Assembly: GCF_900231165.1 (NCBI RefSeq)
Contig: NZ_LT960614.1
Location: 1,610,550-1,674,549, forward strand
From: Hartmannibacter diazotrophicus
GTDB taxonomy: Bacteria > Pseudomonadota > Alphaproteobacteria > Rhizobiales > Pleomorphomonadaceae
Reading direction: 5' to 3'
Length of the DNA: 64,000 bases
The notes beneath the pieces are model-generated. The model saw only the letters and a program-made list of their open reading frames with translations. It was not told the origin of the DNA and ran no database searches. A program made the position numbers and the translations under genes. This document shows, in pieces, positions 18,271 through 36,806 of the stretch. Every line of letters starts with the position of its first letter. Position 1 is the first letter of the stretch.

Positions 18271-18312
18271 TCGGGTTTCGGTCAGCCGATCCGGTGGAGA
18301 CGAGGAGCGAAA

Positions 18313-22452
<4,140 letters not shown>

Positions 22453-22555
22453 TCCGCCCGTCCCAATCTAGGTCGCCCATTCGATTTATTCGGTGGCAAG
22501 GGCCGCGGCGCGAAAATCGCGCCGGGCCTTTTGCCCGATTTGAAGGAGAGAGCCG

Positions 22556-26767
<4,212 letters not shown>

Positions 26768-26792
26768 TCCAACGCTCTCGATCGAAACGACG

Positions 26793-26822
26793 AAAGGGCC
26801 GCCCACCGGGCGGCCCTTTTCT
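26793..26822 (+). terminator. Rho-independent terminator of rpoBC
   Basis: A 12-bp perfect stem AAAGGGCCGCCC / GGGCGGCCCTTT with loop ACC is followed by a T-rich run, 25 bp after the rpoC stop. No gene is seen from here to 27192. Confidence 0.95.
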
Positions 26823-27192
26823 TTGGTGCAGCATGAAAGACCGGCGGCTTCCTCTGGCGGGGCCGCAATTGTCGACGATGGCCTCTATTCAAGGACGCGG
26901 CTCGTCGGCAGGACCTGGCGTGTTCAGGCCACGCGACAGAAAGGCGCCATGGCCCGGATCGGCGCGCAGTCGGCTGACGCGCGCACGCTGGCCGCCTGAA
27001 AGGGCCATTCTGTCTTGGGGAAGGGGAAGGAGGAAGGCGCCGAGCGCCTGAAAGGGAGCAGATGCGGCTTTCGGTCCTTGACGGAAATTGCCGCTCCGAC
27101 GTCTTGAACGCTCAAAAGGTCGGAAAGTCTAGTCCGGTAGAGCCGGAGATCATCATGGGTCCATGCGGCAAGGGCCGGATGGACGGGAGCAG

Positions 27193-27513
27193 TCAGCAGG
27201 TCCCGGACGTCGTGTCATCGTTGACAGGTGCTATCTCGGACTTGTCCCGACGGCGTTCGTCGTTGGCGAGTTCTTCGAATCGCTTGACACAGTTGACGGT
27301 CAGCTCACACCCCTTCATCGGGTCGAGCATGACCAGCAGAGCCTTGAGGTCAAAGGCGACGGGATCGCGCGCAGTCGTCCGGGCGCGGTTGTAGACATCT
27401 CTCGCGATGCCGCTGCGCTCGCCCTGATTCAGGGCGGCCTGCCGAAGGGCATCGGGATCATAGCAATAGGCTCTGACGTCGATTGCGTATTTCACTGGTC
27501 CATCCTGCATCAT
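27193..27513 (-). CDS. Small hypothetical protein
   Basis: The frame encodes about 106 aa from an ATG at 27513 (a second ATG is adjacent, at 27510). The open frame extends upstream to 27645, but that part is A+T-rich and looks non-coding. The protein is soluble, without signal peptide or membrane helix, and has charged helical segments such as YDPDALRQAALNQGERSGIARDVY and CVKRFEELANDERRRDKSEI. I do not recognise a family. No clear ribosome binding site is visible, so it may not be expressed. It lies alone in the junction between rpoC and the moeA side. Confidence 0.45.
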   Translation of the reverse strand: MMQDGPVKYAIDVRAYCYDPDALRQAALNQGERSGIARDVYNRARTTARDPVAFDLKALLVMLDPMKGCELTVNCVKRFEELANDERRRDKSEIAPVNDDTTSGTC

Positions 27514-27883
27514 CCAATCTGGAATAATACATAGCAGATGATTTATTGATTGACCATTCAGTAAAAATATTTGCTGCAATGCGATAGCTGCATGGCTATG
27601 CGGCAAGCGGGCAAAAAACGGCGACAATGCAATTGTCGAAGCCACTGTTTATCGGCGGATCACGGGCTCGCACAAAGTAATTGAATGATGAATCAATAAA
27701 AGTTGAACGCCCGTCCACGTGTGGCCCGCTCCGGCACGATGCGGCCGCCATCTTGCCTAGCCGTCTTGCCAGAACGGTCGGCGGCGCTATGGTGCGGCAT
27801 GCCCGTGGGCGGTCCATGATCGCCGCGCCGAACGCATTGCCCCGGTCTGGGGCAACGAGCCTCCCAATGACAACGAGACCCCC
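27514..27883. other. Gene-poor A+T-rich intergenic stretch
   Basis: No convincing gene is seen in these 370 bp. The part from about 27520 to 27700 is clearly more A+T-rich than the surroundings and includes short T- and A-runs. It probably contains promoters for the leftward small gene and the rightward VOC gene. No confident operator or terminator was found. Confidence 0.5.
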
Positions 27884-28375
27884 ATGACGCAGCTTCCGCC
27901 CGTTCGCGCCCTTTTCGAAGCCCATCTGACAGTGCAGGACCTTGATCGGTCGATTGCCTTTTACCGCGACGTCATGGGGCTGCCGCTGGCGCATATCGTG
28001 AGTGCGCGCAACGTTGCCTTTTTCTGGGTGCCTCGGGAAGGTGAGGGGATGCTGGGCCTCTGGGGCGTCGGAACGGCGCCGGTGAGCATCCGCTCGCATG
28101 TGGCCTTCCGGCTCGACCTTGAGGATGTGGAGCACTCCGTCGAAGCTCTGCGCGCGGCCGGCCTCACTCCCGTCTCCTTCGGGCGCGAGATCGACGAACC
28201 GGACGTTCTCACCTGGATGCCGGCGGCAAGCGTCTATTTCGACGACCCGGACGGCCACCAGTTGGAATATATCGCGATGCTGGAGCAAGCGCCGCGTCCG
28301 GACTTGCGGCGCATGCCGTTGTCGCAATGGCGCACGCTGCATGCCGAAGAGGGCCAGACCGTCAGAACCGAATGA
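27884..28375 (+). CDS. VOC (glyoxalase/bleomycin-resistance) superfamily protein
   Basis: The product is 163 aa. It has the VOC fold pattern: AHLTVQDLDRSIAFYRDVMGLPL at the start and VYFDDPDGHQLEYIAML near the end. The first-strand His and the C-terminal Glu are probable metal ligands. VOC proteins include glyoxalases, dioxygenases and antibiotic-binding proteins, so the substrate is open. Its stop overlaps the end of the convergent moeA gene by 14 bp. Confidence 0.82.
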   Translation: MTQLPPVRALFEAHLTVQDLDRSIAFYRDVMGLPLAHIVSARNVAFFWVPREGEGMLGLWGVGTAPVSIRSHVAFRLDLEDVEHSVEALRAAGLTPVSFGREIDEPDVLTWMPAASVYFDDPDGHQLEYIAMLEQAPRPDLRRMPLSQWRTLHAEEGQTVRTE

Positions 28376-29558
28376 TCCGGCAGACGTCTCCGGCCTTGGC
28401 CGCAGGGGCGTGCGCCTCACGGATGACGAGGCAGTCGGCGGCGGACATCAGAGCGAGCATGGAGGAATCCTGCGTCTCGAAGGGCTTGGCGATCCACGCG
28501 TCGCCTCGCCGTTCCAGGCGCGCCCGCAGATAATCCTCGCGCTGGTCGTTGGCCGCAAGGTCAGCGCCGAGGATCGCGGCCTCGCTTTCCGGTTCCACGT
28601 CGGCTTGCCCGAGCAGCGTCTTGATCAGCGGCAGCAGGAAGAGGCGTGCGCAGACCAGAGAGGCAACGGGATTGCCGGGCAGGCCGAGCGCGACCCGCCC
28701 GTCCATGCGGCCGGACATCAGCGGCTTGCCGGGCCGCATCGCGATCTTCCAGAAATCGAGCTCGAAGCCTTCCGCCACCAGCGCCTGCTGGGTGAAATCA
28801 TGCTCGCCGACCGAGGCGCCGCCGAGCAGCGTGACGACGTCGGCGTCACTCGCCCAGCCGATGCGACGACGGATTTCGGGAAGATCGTCGGGCGCGATGC
28901 CGAGATCGACCGGCTCGCCGCCGGCCATTCGGACGATCGCCGCAAGGCCGATGGCATTGGAGGCGACGATCTGGTCGCTGCCCGGTTCCTTACCGGGCGC
29001 CACGAGTTCGTCGCCTGTCGCCAGAATGGCGATCTTCGGCTTGCGCCTTGCCGGAACACTGGCGTGGTTCATGGCGGCGGCCAGCGACAGGGCGCGCTCG
29101 TCGAGGAGCCGGCCGGCCTTCAGCAGAACCTCGCCTTCGAGGAAGTCGAGGCCGAGCGGGCGAACGAAGCGCCCCTTGGGCTCGCCCTGAAGCGCGACGA
29201 CCTTGTCGCCCTGCCGCTCGGCATTCTCCTGGATCAGCACCGTGTCGGCGCCGTCGGGCATCGGCGCGCCGGTGAAGATGCGGACCGCCTGCAAGGGGCC
29301 GAGCGAGCCGGTAAAGCCGTGTCCAGCCGACGCTTCGCCGATGACGGTGAGCGTGGCGGACAGGTCCGTCAGATCGGCCGCGCGAACCGCATAGCCGTCC
29401 ATGGCCGAGGCGGGGAAGGGGGGCTGAGAGCGTTTCGCGGCAAGGTCGGTGGCGAGCGTGCGCCCGGTGGCCTGGTCCAGCAGGACCGTCTCCACCTCGG
29501 CCGGTGCCACGCCGGCAAGAAGCCGTTGTCGTGCATCCTTCACCGGCATGAGGGCCAT
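28362..29558 (-). CDS. moeA: Molybdopterin molybdenumtransferase MoeA
   Basis: The product is 398 aa, the usual MoeA length. It inserts molybdate into adenylylated molybdopterin to make molybdenum cofactor. Visible motifs are PFPASAMDGYAV near the start, IFTGAPMPDGADTV, ILATGDELV, GGASVGEHDF and LGLPGNPVASLV. It follows moaC by 5 bp in the order trpD-trpC-moaC-moeA. lexA, which often follows in rhizobia, is absent; the convergent VOC gene lies there instead. Confidence 0.96.
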   Translation of the reverse strand: MALMPVKDARQRLLAGVAPAEVETVLLDQATGRTLATDLAAKRSQPPFPASAMDGYAVRAADLTDLSATLTVIGEASAGHGFTGSLGPLQAVRIFTGAPMPDGADTVLIQENAERQGDKVVALQGEPKGRFVRPLGLDFLEGEVLLKAGRLLDERALSLAAAMNHASVPARRKPKIAILATGDELVAPGKEPGSDQIVASNAIGLAAIVRMAGGEPVDLGIAPDDLPEIRRRIGWASDADVVTLLGGASVGEHDFTQQALVAEGFELDFWKIAMRPGKPLMSGRMDGRVALGLPGNPVASLVCARLFLLPLIKTLLGQADVEPESEAAILGADLAANDQREDYLRARLERRGDAWIAKPFETQDSSMLALMSAADCLVIREAHAPAAKAGDVCRIIRF

Positions 29559-29563
29559 CGCTT

Positions 29564-30058
29564 CTAATCCTTCGCGCGATAATCGCCGGATTTGCCGCCG
29601 GATTTCTCGATGAGGCGGATACCGGAAATGGTCATGCCCCGGTCCACGGCCTTGGCCATGTCGTAGATGGTGAGGCAGGCGACTGAAACCGCCGTCAGCG
29701 CCTCCATCTCGACGCCGGTGCGGCTGGCGACACGCGCCATGGCCGTCACCTTGAGGCCCGGCAGGCTCTCGTCCGCTTCGATGTCGACGGCGACCTTGGT
29801 GAGCGCCAGCGGATGGCAGAGCGGAATGAGTTCGTGTGTGCGCTTGGCGGCCATGATGCCGGCAAGGCGCGCGGTCGCGATCACGTCGCCCTTTTTCGCC
29901 TGTCCGGCAACGATCATCGCCAGCGTTTCGGGCTCCATGGTGACGGCACCCTCGCAGACGGCGATGCGGTCCGTGACGTCCTTTTCCGTCACGTCCACCA
30001 TCACCGCCTTGCCGGTCTCGTCGAGATGGGTGAGGCGCTTCTCCTGCGGATCGCTCAT
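29564..30058 (-). CDS. moaC: Cyclic pyranopterin monophosphate synthase MoaC
   Basis: The product is 164 aa. With MoaA it converts GTP to cyclic pyranopterin monophosphate, the first step of molybdenum cofactor synthesis. Conserved segments are [29 protein letters not shown] and [12 protein letters not shown], with the catalytic Asp/Lys region intact. The ATG overlaps the trpC stop as ATGA, so translation is coupled; the longer upstream frame is a shadow of trpC. Confidence 0.97.
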   Translation of the reverse strand: MSDPQEKRLTHLDETGKAVMVDVTEKDVTDRIAVCEGAVTMEPETLAMIVAGQAKKGDVIATARLAGIMAAKRTHELIPLCHPLALTKVAVDIEADESLPGLKVTAMARVASRTGVEMEALTAVSVACLTIYDMAKAVDRGMTISGIRLIEKSGGKSGDYRAKD

Positions 30059-30867
30059 CCGGTTGCCTTCAGGCGATCGAGCCCGAGCAGGGCGCGCGTT
30101 GCCGTGGTCACGTCCTCCTGGCGCATGAGGCTCTCGCCGACGAGGAAGGTGTTGATGTTGGACTTCGCCAGCCGTTCGATGTCGGACAGCGTGAAGATGC
30201 CGGATTCGCCGACGAGCAGCCGGTCGTCCGGCACCATGTCGGCAAGAACCTCGCTGGTCTGAAGCGAGACCTCGAAGGTCCGCAGGTTGCGGTTGTTGAT
30301 GCCGACAAGCGGGGAGGCGAGCTGCAGGGCCCGCTCCATTTCCCTCTCGTCGTGGACTTCCAGAAGGACGTCCATGCCCAGTTCGAAGGCGGTGTCTTCC
30401 AGTTCGCGCGCCAGATCGTCGTCGACGGCGGCCATGATCACCAGGATGGCGTCCGCGCCCCAGCTTCGCGCCTCGTAGACCTGATAGGCCGAGAACATGA
30501 AGTCCTTGCGCAGCGCCGGCAGGGCGCAGGCTGCGCGTGCGGCCGTCAGGAACTCCGGCGCGCCCTGGAAAGAGGGCGTATCGGTGAGGACCGAGAGGCA
30601 GGCCGCCCCGCCGCTCGCATAGGCACGTGCCAGTTCCGGCGGATCGAAGTCCTCCCGGATTAGCCCCCTGGAGGGGCTGGCCTTCTTGATCTCGGCAATA
30701 AGGCCGTATTTGCCGGCCGTGCGCTTCGATTGCAGCGCATCGGCGAAGCCGCGCACAGGATCGGCATCCCGCGAGCGCGCCTTGACCTCGGCGAGCGGCA
30801 GGTCCGCCATCGCCTTCTCGATCTCGACGCGCTTGTACGCCTCGATCTTTTTCAGAATGTCGGTCAT
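30055..30867 (-). CDS. trpC: Indole-3-glycerol phosphate synthase
   Basis: The product is a 270-aa TIM-barrel enzyme that closes the indole ring in tryptophan synthesis. Signature segments are [15 protein letters not shown] (substrate-binding and catalytic Lys), [19 protein letters not shown] and [10 protein letters not shown]. It begins 3 bp after trpD and overlaps moaC by 4 bp. Confidence 0.97.
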   Translation of the reverse strand: MTDILKKIEAYKRVEIEKAMADLPLAEVKARSRDADPVRGFADALQSKRTAGKYGLIAEIKKASPSRGLIREDFDPPELARAYASGGAACLSVLTDTPSFQGAPEFLTAARAACALPALRKDFMFSAYQVYEARSWGADAILVIMAAVDDDLARELEDTAFELGMDVLLEVHDEREMERALQLASPLVGINNRNLRTFEVSLQTSEVLADMVPDDRLLVGESGIFTLSDIERLAKSNINTFLVGESLMRQEDVTTATRALLGLDRLKATG

Positions 30868-30870
30868 CTC

Positions 30871-31884
30871 TCAACCATTGGAAACGGCAACAAGCTTCTC
30901 CAGCGCACCGGCGGCTGCGCCGCTGTCGATGGCCTGCGCGGCGCGGATCACGCCGTCGCCGAAACTTGCCGCCTGTCCTGCAATGAATATGCCGGCGCCG
31001 GCATTCATCAGGACCGCGTCACGATATGCATTTTTGTGGCCGGAAAGCACGCCGCGCAAGGCCGCGGCGTTTTCTTCCGCCGTGCCGCCCTTGAGAGCAT
31101 TGGCCGGATGGGTGTCGAGCCCGACATCCGCCGGGCTGATCTCGAAGGTCCGGACCGTGCCGCCGGACAGTTCCGCGACGGTGGTCGGGCCGGTGACGGT
31201 GATCTCGTCAAGCCCGTCGGACCCGTGCGCGACCCAGGCCTTCTCGGTTCCGAGCCGTGCCAGAACATGGGCGAGCGGCTCCACCCACTCGGCGGCGAAG
31301 ACGCCGAGAAGCTGGCGTTTCACGCCGGCCGGATTGGCGAGCGGCCCGAGGAGGTTGAAGATCGTGCGGGTGCCGAGTTCGACCCGGCTCGGGCCGACGA
31401 ACTTCATCGCGGCATGGTGCGCCGGCGCGAACATGAACCCGACGCCCGCCTGCCGGACGCAGTCGGCGATTGTTTCCGGGCCGATCTCCAGATTGATCCC
31501 GAGCGCGGCCAGCACGTCTGCGGCCCCCGACCGGGACGACAGGGCACGGTTGCCATGCTTGGCGACATGAACGCCGGCACCGGCCGCGACAATTGCCGAT
31601 GCCGTGGAGATGTTGACGCTGCCGGAGGCATCGCCCCCGGTCCCCACGATGTCGATGGCATCGTCCGGTGCGTCGACCTTGAGCATCTTGGCGCGCATCA
31701 CCGAAACGGCGCCGGAGATTTCCTCCACGGTTTCGCCGCGCACGCGCAGGGCCATCAGGAAGCCACCGATCTGGCTCGGGGTCGCCTCGCCGGACATCAT
31801 GATCTCGAAGGCGGCACGGGCCTCGTCTTCGCTCAGCGGCGTGCCGGCCGCGACCTTGCCGATCAGGGGCTTGAACTCGGGCAT
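30871..31884 (-). CDS. trpD: Anthranilate phosphoribosyltransferase
   Basis: The product is 337 aa. It joins anthranilate to PRPP, the step before PRAI isomerase in tryptophan synthesis. The PRPP loop is [16 protein letters not shown], followed by [21 protein letters not shown] and [12 protein letters not shown]. The ATG at 31884 is chosen at the family N-terminus; the longer open frame upstream belongs to the ppiD end. trpG and trpE are not adjacent. Confidence 0.96.
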   Translation of the reverse strand: MPEFKPLIGKVAAGTPLSEDEARAAFEIMMSGEATPSQIGGFLMALRVRGETVEEISGAVSVMRAKMLKVDAPDDAIDIVGTGGDASGSVNISTASAIVAAGAGVHVAKHGNRALSSRSGAADVLAALGINLEIGPETIADCVRQAGVGFMFAPAHHAAMKFVGPSRVELGTRTIFNLLGPLANPAGVKRQLLGVFAAEWVEPLAHVLARLGTEKAWVAHGSDGLDEITVTGPTTVAELSGGTVRTFEISPADVGLDTHPANALKGGTAEENAAALRGVLSGHKNAYRDAVLMNAGAGIFIAGQAASFGDGVIRAAQAIDSGAAAGALEKLVAVSNG

Positions 31885-31957
31885 GGAGAAAGGGGCTCCG
31901 GTGATGGTCTCGTCTCGGGCGTCAGGGCGGGCTGATCGCCTTATCGTTTCACGATTG

Positions 31958-33850
31958 TCAACTGCCGCCAAGGCCGATGGCCGACTGCAGCAGCGTCTGG
32001 TTGATGTCGACGCCGAGTTTGGTCTGCAGATGGTCGAGATAGGCCGACAGGAGCCCGTTCTGCATTTCGTCCGAAAGCTTGCTGGCAATGTCGATCGCCT
32101 CGGCCGATTCGGCGAAATAGGGCACCGGTACGACGTCCTTGACGGTCATCACCAGACGCGACGAGCCGTCGGGGCCGGCCGACATCGCCGCAAATCCCTC
32201 GGGGCCGCCGAAGGCCGCTTCCACGGCATCCTTGCCGATGGAGGGGCTCTTGGTTCCCCGGGTGAATTTCTCGGACGTCTCGACGGTCAGGTCCGCCGCC
32301 GCGGCCACGTCGGCAAGGCTCTTGCCGTCCTTGACCTCCTTGAAGAGGTCGCTCGCCTTGGCATCGATCCGCTTGGCTGTCTCTTCGGAGCGCCAGTCGG
32401 CCAAAACCTTGTCGTGAACCTCGTCGAGCGTGCGGTCGCGGGCCGGCGTGACCTTGGCGATCTCGTACCATGTATAGCCGTAGCGGCCGATCTGAAGCGG
32501 CGCGTTCTCGACGCCGATGTCCGACTGGAAGGCCTCGGAGAGGAAGTCCTTCGCCGCCGGCAGGCCGGTCATGGCCTGTCCGTCGGTACCACGTCCCTGC
32601 GCATCGACGTCGGCGATGGTCTCGGTCTTCAGCTTGAAGCGCTCCGCGACCTCCTTCAGCGTCGATCCGCCGGCGAGCGCATCCTCGATGCTGTCGTGCA
32701 TGTCGAGGACATTGCGCTCGGCCAGACGCTCGGCAAGGTCCTTGCGGATATCGGCTTCCACGTCGGCAAGCGGCTTGATCGAGGGCGGATTGATCTTCGA
32801 AACCATGACGAGGACGGAACCGAACTGCGTCTTGATCGGATCGCTGACCTTGCCATCGGTCAGCGAGAAGGCCGCGTCGGCGACGGCCGGGTCGATGATC
32901 TTGTCTTTCGTGATGGTGCCGAGGTCCGCGTCGGCATCGGTCATGCCGCGATCCTTGACGATGTCGGCAAAGCTGGCGCCGCCGTCGATCTTCGCCTTGG
33001 CCGCCTTGGCGTCCTCTTCGTTCGGGAACAGGATCTGATGGACGTTGCGCGTTTCCGGCGCGCCATAGGCGCTCTGGTTGCGCTCGTATTCCGCCTTGAC
33101 GTCGTCTTCGGAGACCGCCGCCGGGTCGGCGATGACCTCCGGCGTCAGGGTCATGACCTCGACGGTGCGGTATTCCGGCGCTTTGTAGGTGTCCTTGTGG
33201 GCCTCGAAATAGGTCTTGAGGTCCTCGTCCGCCGGGTCGGCGATGGTGCCGATCGTGTCCTTGTCGATCTTGACATAGTCGACGTCGCGCACTTCCGAGC
33301 GGTAGCTGGCGATCGCCTCGACCAGCGACTTCGGCGGGGTCATGCCGCCGAAGAGGCCGTCGATCACCTGCTTGCGCAACTCGATGTTGCGGCGGTCGGC
33401 CACATACTGGTTTTCGGTCAAGCCGTTGTTGCGCAGAAGCTGCTGGAAGAAGGCACGGTCGAACTTGTCGTCGCGCTGCAGCGTCTTGTCGTTCGCGATC
33501 TCGTTGGCGAGCGTCGTGTCGGAGATGCCGACGCCGAAGTCCTGTGCCGAGCGGCTCAGCGCCGCCTCGGAGATTATCTGGCCGAGCACGCGCTGGGGAA
33601 GGCCGAAGGCGGCCGCCTGCTGGGACGAGATCGGCTGCCCGATCTGGTTCGAGATGCCCCGCACCTCGCGCTCGTAGGTCCGCTGGAACTCGATGACGTT
33701 CACCGGCTCGCCGCCGACGGTCGCCACCGCGTCGGACTGGAAGAAGTTCAGCGAGCCCGAAATGCCCCAGACGCCGAAACTTGCCACGAGCAGGCCGAGA
33801 AGGATCTTGGCGACGAAGGTATTGGCGCCGCGGCGCAGGGCATCAAGCAT
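31958..33850 (-). CDS. PpiD/SurA-like peptidyl-prolyl isomerase, membrane anchored
   Basis: The product is 630 aa. One N-terminal membrane span (residues about 13-31, [19 protein letters not shown]) anchors a large periplasmic part. A SurA-N/PpiD-type chaperone region follows ([16 protein letters not shown] and [15 protein letters not shown]). A parvulin-type rotamase stretch lies mid-protein ([20 protein letters not shown] to [15 protein letters not shown]). It probably assists folding of proteins leaving the Sec channel. It lies 73 bp upstream of trpD on the same strand. Confidence 0.9.
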   Translation of the reverse strand: MLDALRRGANTFVAKILLGLLVASFGVWGISGSLNFFQSDAVATVGGEPVNVIEFQRTYEREVRGISNQIGQPISSQQAAAFGLPQRVLGQIISEAALSRSAQDFGVGISDTTLANEIANDKTLQRDDKFDRAFFQQLLRNNGLTENQYVADRRNIELRKQVIDGLFGGMTPPKSLVEAIASYRSEVRDVDYVKIDKDTIGTIADPADEDLKTYFEAHKDTYKAPEYRTVEVMTLTPEVIADPAAVSEDDVKAEYERNQSAYGAPETRNVHQILFPNEEDAKAAKAKIDGGASFADIVKDRGMTDADADLGTITKDKIIDPAVADAAFSLTDGKVSDPIKTQFGSVLVMVSKINPPSIKPLADVEADIRKDLAERLAERNVLDMHDSIEDALAGGSTLKEVAERFKLKTETIADVDAQGRGTDGQAMTGLPAAKDFLSEAFQSDIGVENAPLQIGRYGYTWYEIAKVTPARDRTLDEVHDKVLADWRSEETAKRIDAKASDLFKEVKDGKSLADVAAAADLTVETSEKFTRGTKSPSIGKDAVEAAFGGPEGFAAMSAGPDGSSRLVMTVKDVVPVPYFAESAEAIDIASKLSDEMQNGLLSAYLDHLQTKLGVDINQTLLQSAIGLGGS

Positions 33851-34116
33851 GAAGAGGGGTGTCCCGGTCGGTCAGTCGTTCTTCTTCCCGGTTCGCGCCG
33901 GCCTCACCTTGCGGGCCCGCGCGAACAGCTGCCCGCAAGACCCTCCTGAATCTGGGCCCTGGCGAACGGGCGCGGATCATAAGGGGACGACCGGGGCGAG
34001 GCAAGCAATGCATTGGCGCCGATGGCGCCGCCGGGGATGCCGGCCTGGGCGGGTGCGCCATAATCGATCCAAAGTGATGTCGCATGCCCGGTGCTGAAGG
34101 CGATCACCCAGGGCCC

Positions 34117-34545
34117 TCAGGAAAACACCAGCCACCGCATCAGGACGAAGAGCACCGCTGGTGTCACGCAGACGATGAGAGGGATCGGTAGCCACAAAGG
34201 CGCGGCAAGGTAGTCCGTAACGAGCCAGACCCAGAAGCTGTTGAGGGCAAGGCCGCTCAATGAAACGAGAATGAAGCGGCTGCCGTTGCGCAGATGGTTG
34301 TCGCGACGGCCATGACCGGCAAAGCTCCAGTTGCTGTGCCCGATGTAGCTGACGGCAACGCCGCTGAGATAGCCGAGGAAATTGGCGACGAGCGGAACGA
34401 GGAGACCGCTCGCGCTGGCGACATAATAAACGGCGACATGGACGACCGTCGCGCCGCCGCCGACGATCGCATAGCGGAGGGCCTGCGTCAGGATGACAGC
34501 ATGTCTTTGGAGCGAAAGGCCGGAGAATTTACCCATTTGGCTCAA
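34117..34545 (-). CDS. GtrA-family membrane protein
   Basis: The product is 142 aa with four predicted membrane helices and family features QALRYAIVGGGATVVHVAVYY and SYIGHSNWSFAGH. GtrA proteins are proposed to move undecaprenyl-linked sugars across the inner membrane for O-antigen, teichoic acid or arabinogalactan modification. The facing genes at 34651-37187 encode a polytopic membrane protein, a family-2 glycosyltransferase and a DUF2304 protein, which are regular GtrA companions. An ATG three codons downstream (34536) is an alternative start. Confidence 0.85.
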   Translation of the reverse strand: MSQMGKFSGLSLQRHAVILTQALRYAIVGGGATVVHVAVYYVASASGLLVPLVANFLGYLSGVAVSYIGHSNWSFAGHGRRDNHLRNGSRFILVSLSGLALNSFWVWLVTDYLAAPLWLPIPLIVCVTPAVLFVLMRWLVFS

Positions 34546-34650
34546 ATCACCGATATCGAATTCGCGAGAAGATCAAACAACTTGCAACTTTCAAAATTAT
34601 CGACGTAATTCATACGATATTTTCTGGCTTTATATGCAGGATTTTGCTCG

Positions 34651-36090
34651 ATGAATTTAACCAAGGCGTCGATCCGGCAACTTGACGGCCCGATGCCATG
34701 GGTTTGGGCTTTCGTTGGCCTCGCCGCCTTTGCTCCGGTGATCTACAACGGGTTTCCGTTCGTTTTTCATGACACTTGGAACTATGTCTCGCGGTGGGAC
34801 AATCTCTCCCGTGTATATCCGCCATTTTATTCTTTTCTGGCATGGACGATCGGAAAGCTGACGTCCCTTTACATGGTGCCGGTCTTCCAGCTTGGCATCG
34901 GGTTCTACGTCATCCGCGAGTTTGTCGGTGCCTTTGCCGCGAGCCGCAATTCGGCGCTTGCCGCATTGATCGCATTCGCCGTTGTCGTCCTCACTCAGTT
35001 CGCGTGGCTTGCGGGTTGGCTCATGCCCGACGTCTACGCCGGCATCGGAGCTGCGGCGGTGATGGTGCTCTTGCTGGGCGAAGCAAACATGCCTGCGCGA
35101 ACGTGGCTCATTCTGTTTCTGATTGCCTGCTTCTCGGTGGTCGTCTCGACCGCGAATCTCCTCGTCATGGCCGCTTTCGCGGTGACCTGTCTCATCCTGC
35201 GGGCTTTCCGCGGACCGCCAGACCGGTTGCGGCACTACGGTACGGTCGCCGCGCTTGTCGTTCTGACGATGGTGGGAACATTGTCGGCCAATCGGCTTCT
35301 TTACGGCCATCAGGCGCTGAACGACGGGGGAGCCGCCCTGTTCTTTGCAAAACTGACCGACGCGGGCATCGCGCAGGACTATCTGCACGAAAGCTGCCCG
35401 CAGGAGCCTCGGCCAATCTGCGCCTATCTGGACGAGTTGGACCGGATCCACGAATGGCAGGGCTTCTTGTGGAACAACGCGCCGGACACGCTGGCGATGC
35501 GGACGAATGCATGGGTCGACCCCAAGGGAGAGTTCAAGGGCCTCAACCGGCAGATCGTCTGGAACCGGTGGCCTCAGGTCCTGAAGCTCGTCGCGGGTGA
35601 TGTTTTCAGCCTCTTCAAGATGACGACACTGGATACGACCGGGCAGGGCACGGGGGAGCTGGTTCAACTGCCGCAGGACGACACGGTCCACACCGTCATT
35701 GCGAAATTCTACCCGGGCGTTGTCGCCGAATACGAGACGGCACGTCAGCAGACAGGCAAGCTCACTAAATTTCCGGCCGTCTTCTACGAAGTCAGCACTT
35801 ACGCCAGCTATGTGTTGTTGCTGGCGATGCTGGTATATTCTCTCGTCCGTGCCAATCGGCAGCTCGGCGTGATCTGTCTGGCGGTCTTCGTTGTGATCGC
35901 CCTTTTCGTGATCGTCCAGGGCGGCCTCGTCGGCGCCTATGCCCGCTATCACGTCAAGATCAGCTGGCTGGCCTGGTTGTGCGTCCTGACGTCAATGGCA
36001 AGGCTCGTTCTGGAACATCGGGTATCGGCAGGCCGGCCTGCGGCCAAAGAGGATCAGGGCATGACGTCTGGATCGGAAGCGGTGCGCTGA
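34651..36090 (+). CDS. Polytopic membrane protein of unknown function (possible GT-C type)
   Basis: The product is 479 aa with about nine or ten hydrophobic helices. A soluble loop of roughly 150 residues sits around residues 215-370 and contains two cysteines (HESCPQEPRPICAYLDELD). The early segment NGFPFVFHDTWNYVSR recalls lipid-linked sugar transferases (GT-C), which carry acidic residues in the first periplasmic loop, but I cannot confirm the family. AGGAT upstream of the ATG is a plausible ribosome binding site. The next gene starts 1 bp after its stop, so it belongs with the glycosyltransferase. Confidence 0.65.
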   Translation: MNLTKASIRQLDGPMPWVWAFVGLAAFAPVIYNGFPFVFHDTWNYVSRWDNLSRVYPPFYSFLAWTIGKLTSLYMVPVFQLGIGFYVIREFVGAFAASRNSALAALIAFAVVVLTQFAWLAGWLMPDVYAGIGAAAVMVLLLGEANMPARTWLILFLIACFSVVVSTANLLVMAAFAVTCLILRAFRGPPDRLRHYGTVAALVVLTMVGTLSANRLLYGHQALNDGGAALFFAKLTDAGIAQDYLHESCPQEPRPICAYLDELDRIHEWQGFLWNNAPDTLAMRTNAWVDPKGEFKGLNRQIVWNRWPQVLKLVAGDVFSLFKMTTLDTTGQGTGELVQLPQDDTVHTVIAKFYPGVVAEYETARQQTGKLTKFPAVFYEVSTYASYVLLLAMLVYSLVRANRQLGVICLAVFVVIALFVIVQGGLVGAYARYHVKISWLAWLCVLTSMARLVLEHRVSAGRPAAKEDQGMTSGSEAVR

Positions 36091-36091
36091 A

Positions 36092-36805
36092 ATGGAAAAG
36101 ACCGCGGCCCAAGCGGCTGACACATCCGTCTACGTGGTCGTTGCGGCACTCAACGAGGCGCGGTCGATCGCAGGGGTCGTCGGCTCCCTGCGCGAACTCG
36201 ACCTGCCGCTGACCGTTGTCGTCGTCGACGACGGCTCGTCCGACGGTACCAGTGCGATTGCCCGCGAGGCCGGCGCCGTCGTCTTGCGCCACATCTTCAA
36301 CATGGGGCAGGGGGCGGGCCTGCAGACGGGCATTCAGTTCGCTGTCTCGCAAGGCGCAGCTTTCATCGTCACCTTCGATGCCGACGGACAGCATGAGGCG
36401 GCGGACATCCCGGTCATGCTGGACGTCGCAAGAACGAAGGGCTGCGACGTCGTCCTCGGGTCCCGGTTTCTCGGCAAGGCGATTGGAATGAAGAAGGGCC
36501 GGGAACGCCTTCTGAGGATGGCGACGGCGCTGACCAATGCCATGACGGGGCTGGAGCTGACCGACACGCACAACGGCTTCCGGCTGCTGTCGCGTCATGC
36601 CGCAGCGTCGATCCGGATTCGCCAGAACGGCATGGCGCACGCTTCCGAAATCCTGCACCAGATCAAGAAGCATGGCCTTTCCTGGAGCGAGGCCCCGGTG
36701 ACCATCCGCTATTCCGACTACTCGATGGCCAAGGGGCAGTCCAATCTCTCCGGCTTCGGCATTCTGCTCGACATCTTCCTGCGCAGGCTGGTCGGGGGAG
36801 ATTGA
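36092..36805 (+). CDS. Family 2 glycosyltransferase (dolichyl-phosphate-mannose synthase-like)
   Basis: The product is a 237-aa soluble GT-A glycosyltransferase. It shows the nucleotide-sugar site VVAALNEARSIAGVV, VVVDDGSSDGTSAIAREAG, the DxD-type metal site TFDADGQHE, and GSRFLGKAIGMKKGRE. By family it transfers a sugar to a polyprenyl phosphate. It sits between the polytopic membrane protein and a DUF2304 gene, with 1-bp gaps on both sides. Confidence 0.9.
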   Translation: MEKTAAQAADTSVYVVVAALNEARSIAGVVGSLRELDLPLTVVVVDDGSSDGTSAIAREAGAVVLRHIFNMGQGAGLQTGIQFAVSQGAAFIVTFDADGQHEAADIPVMLDVARTKGCDVVLGSRFLGKAIGMKKGRERLLRMATALTNAMTGLELTDTHNGFRLLSRHAAASIRIRQNGMAHASEILHQIKKHGLSWSEAPVTIRYSDYSMAKGQSNLSGFGILLDIFLRRLVGGD

Positions 36806-36806
36806 G

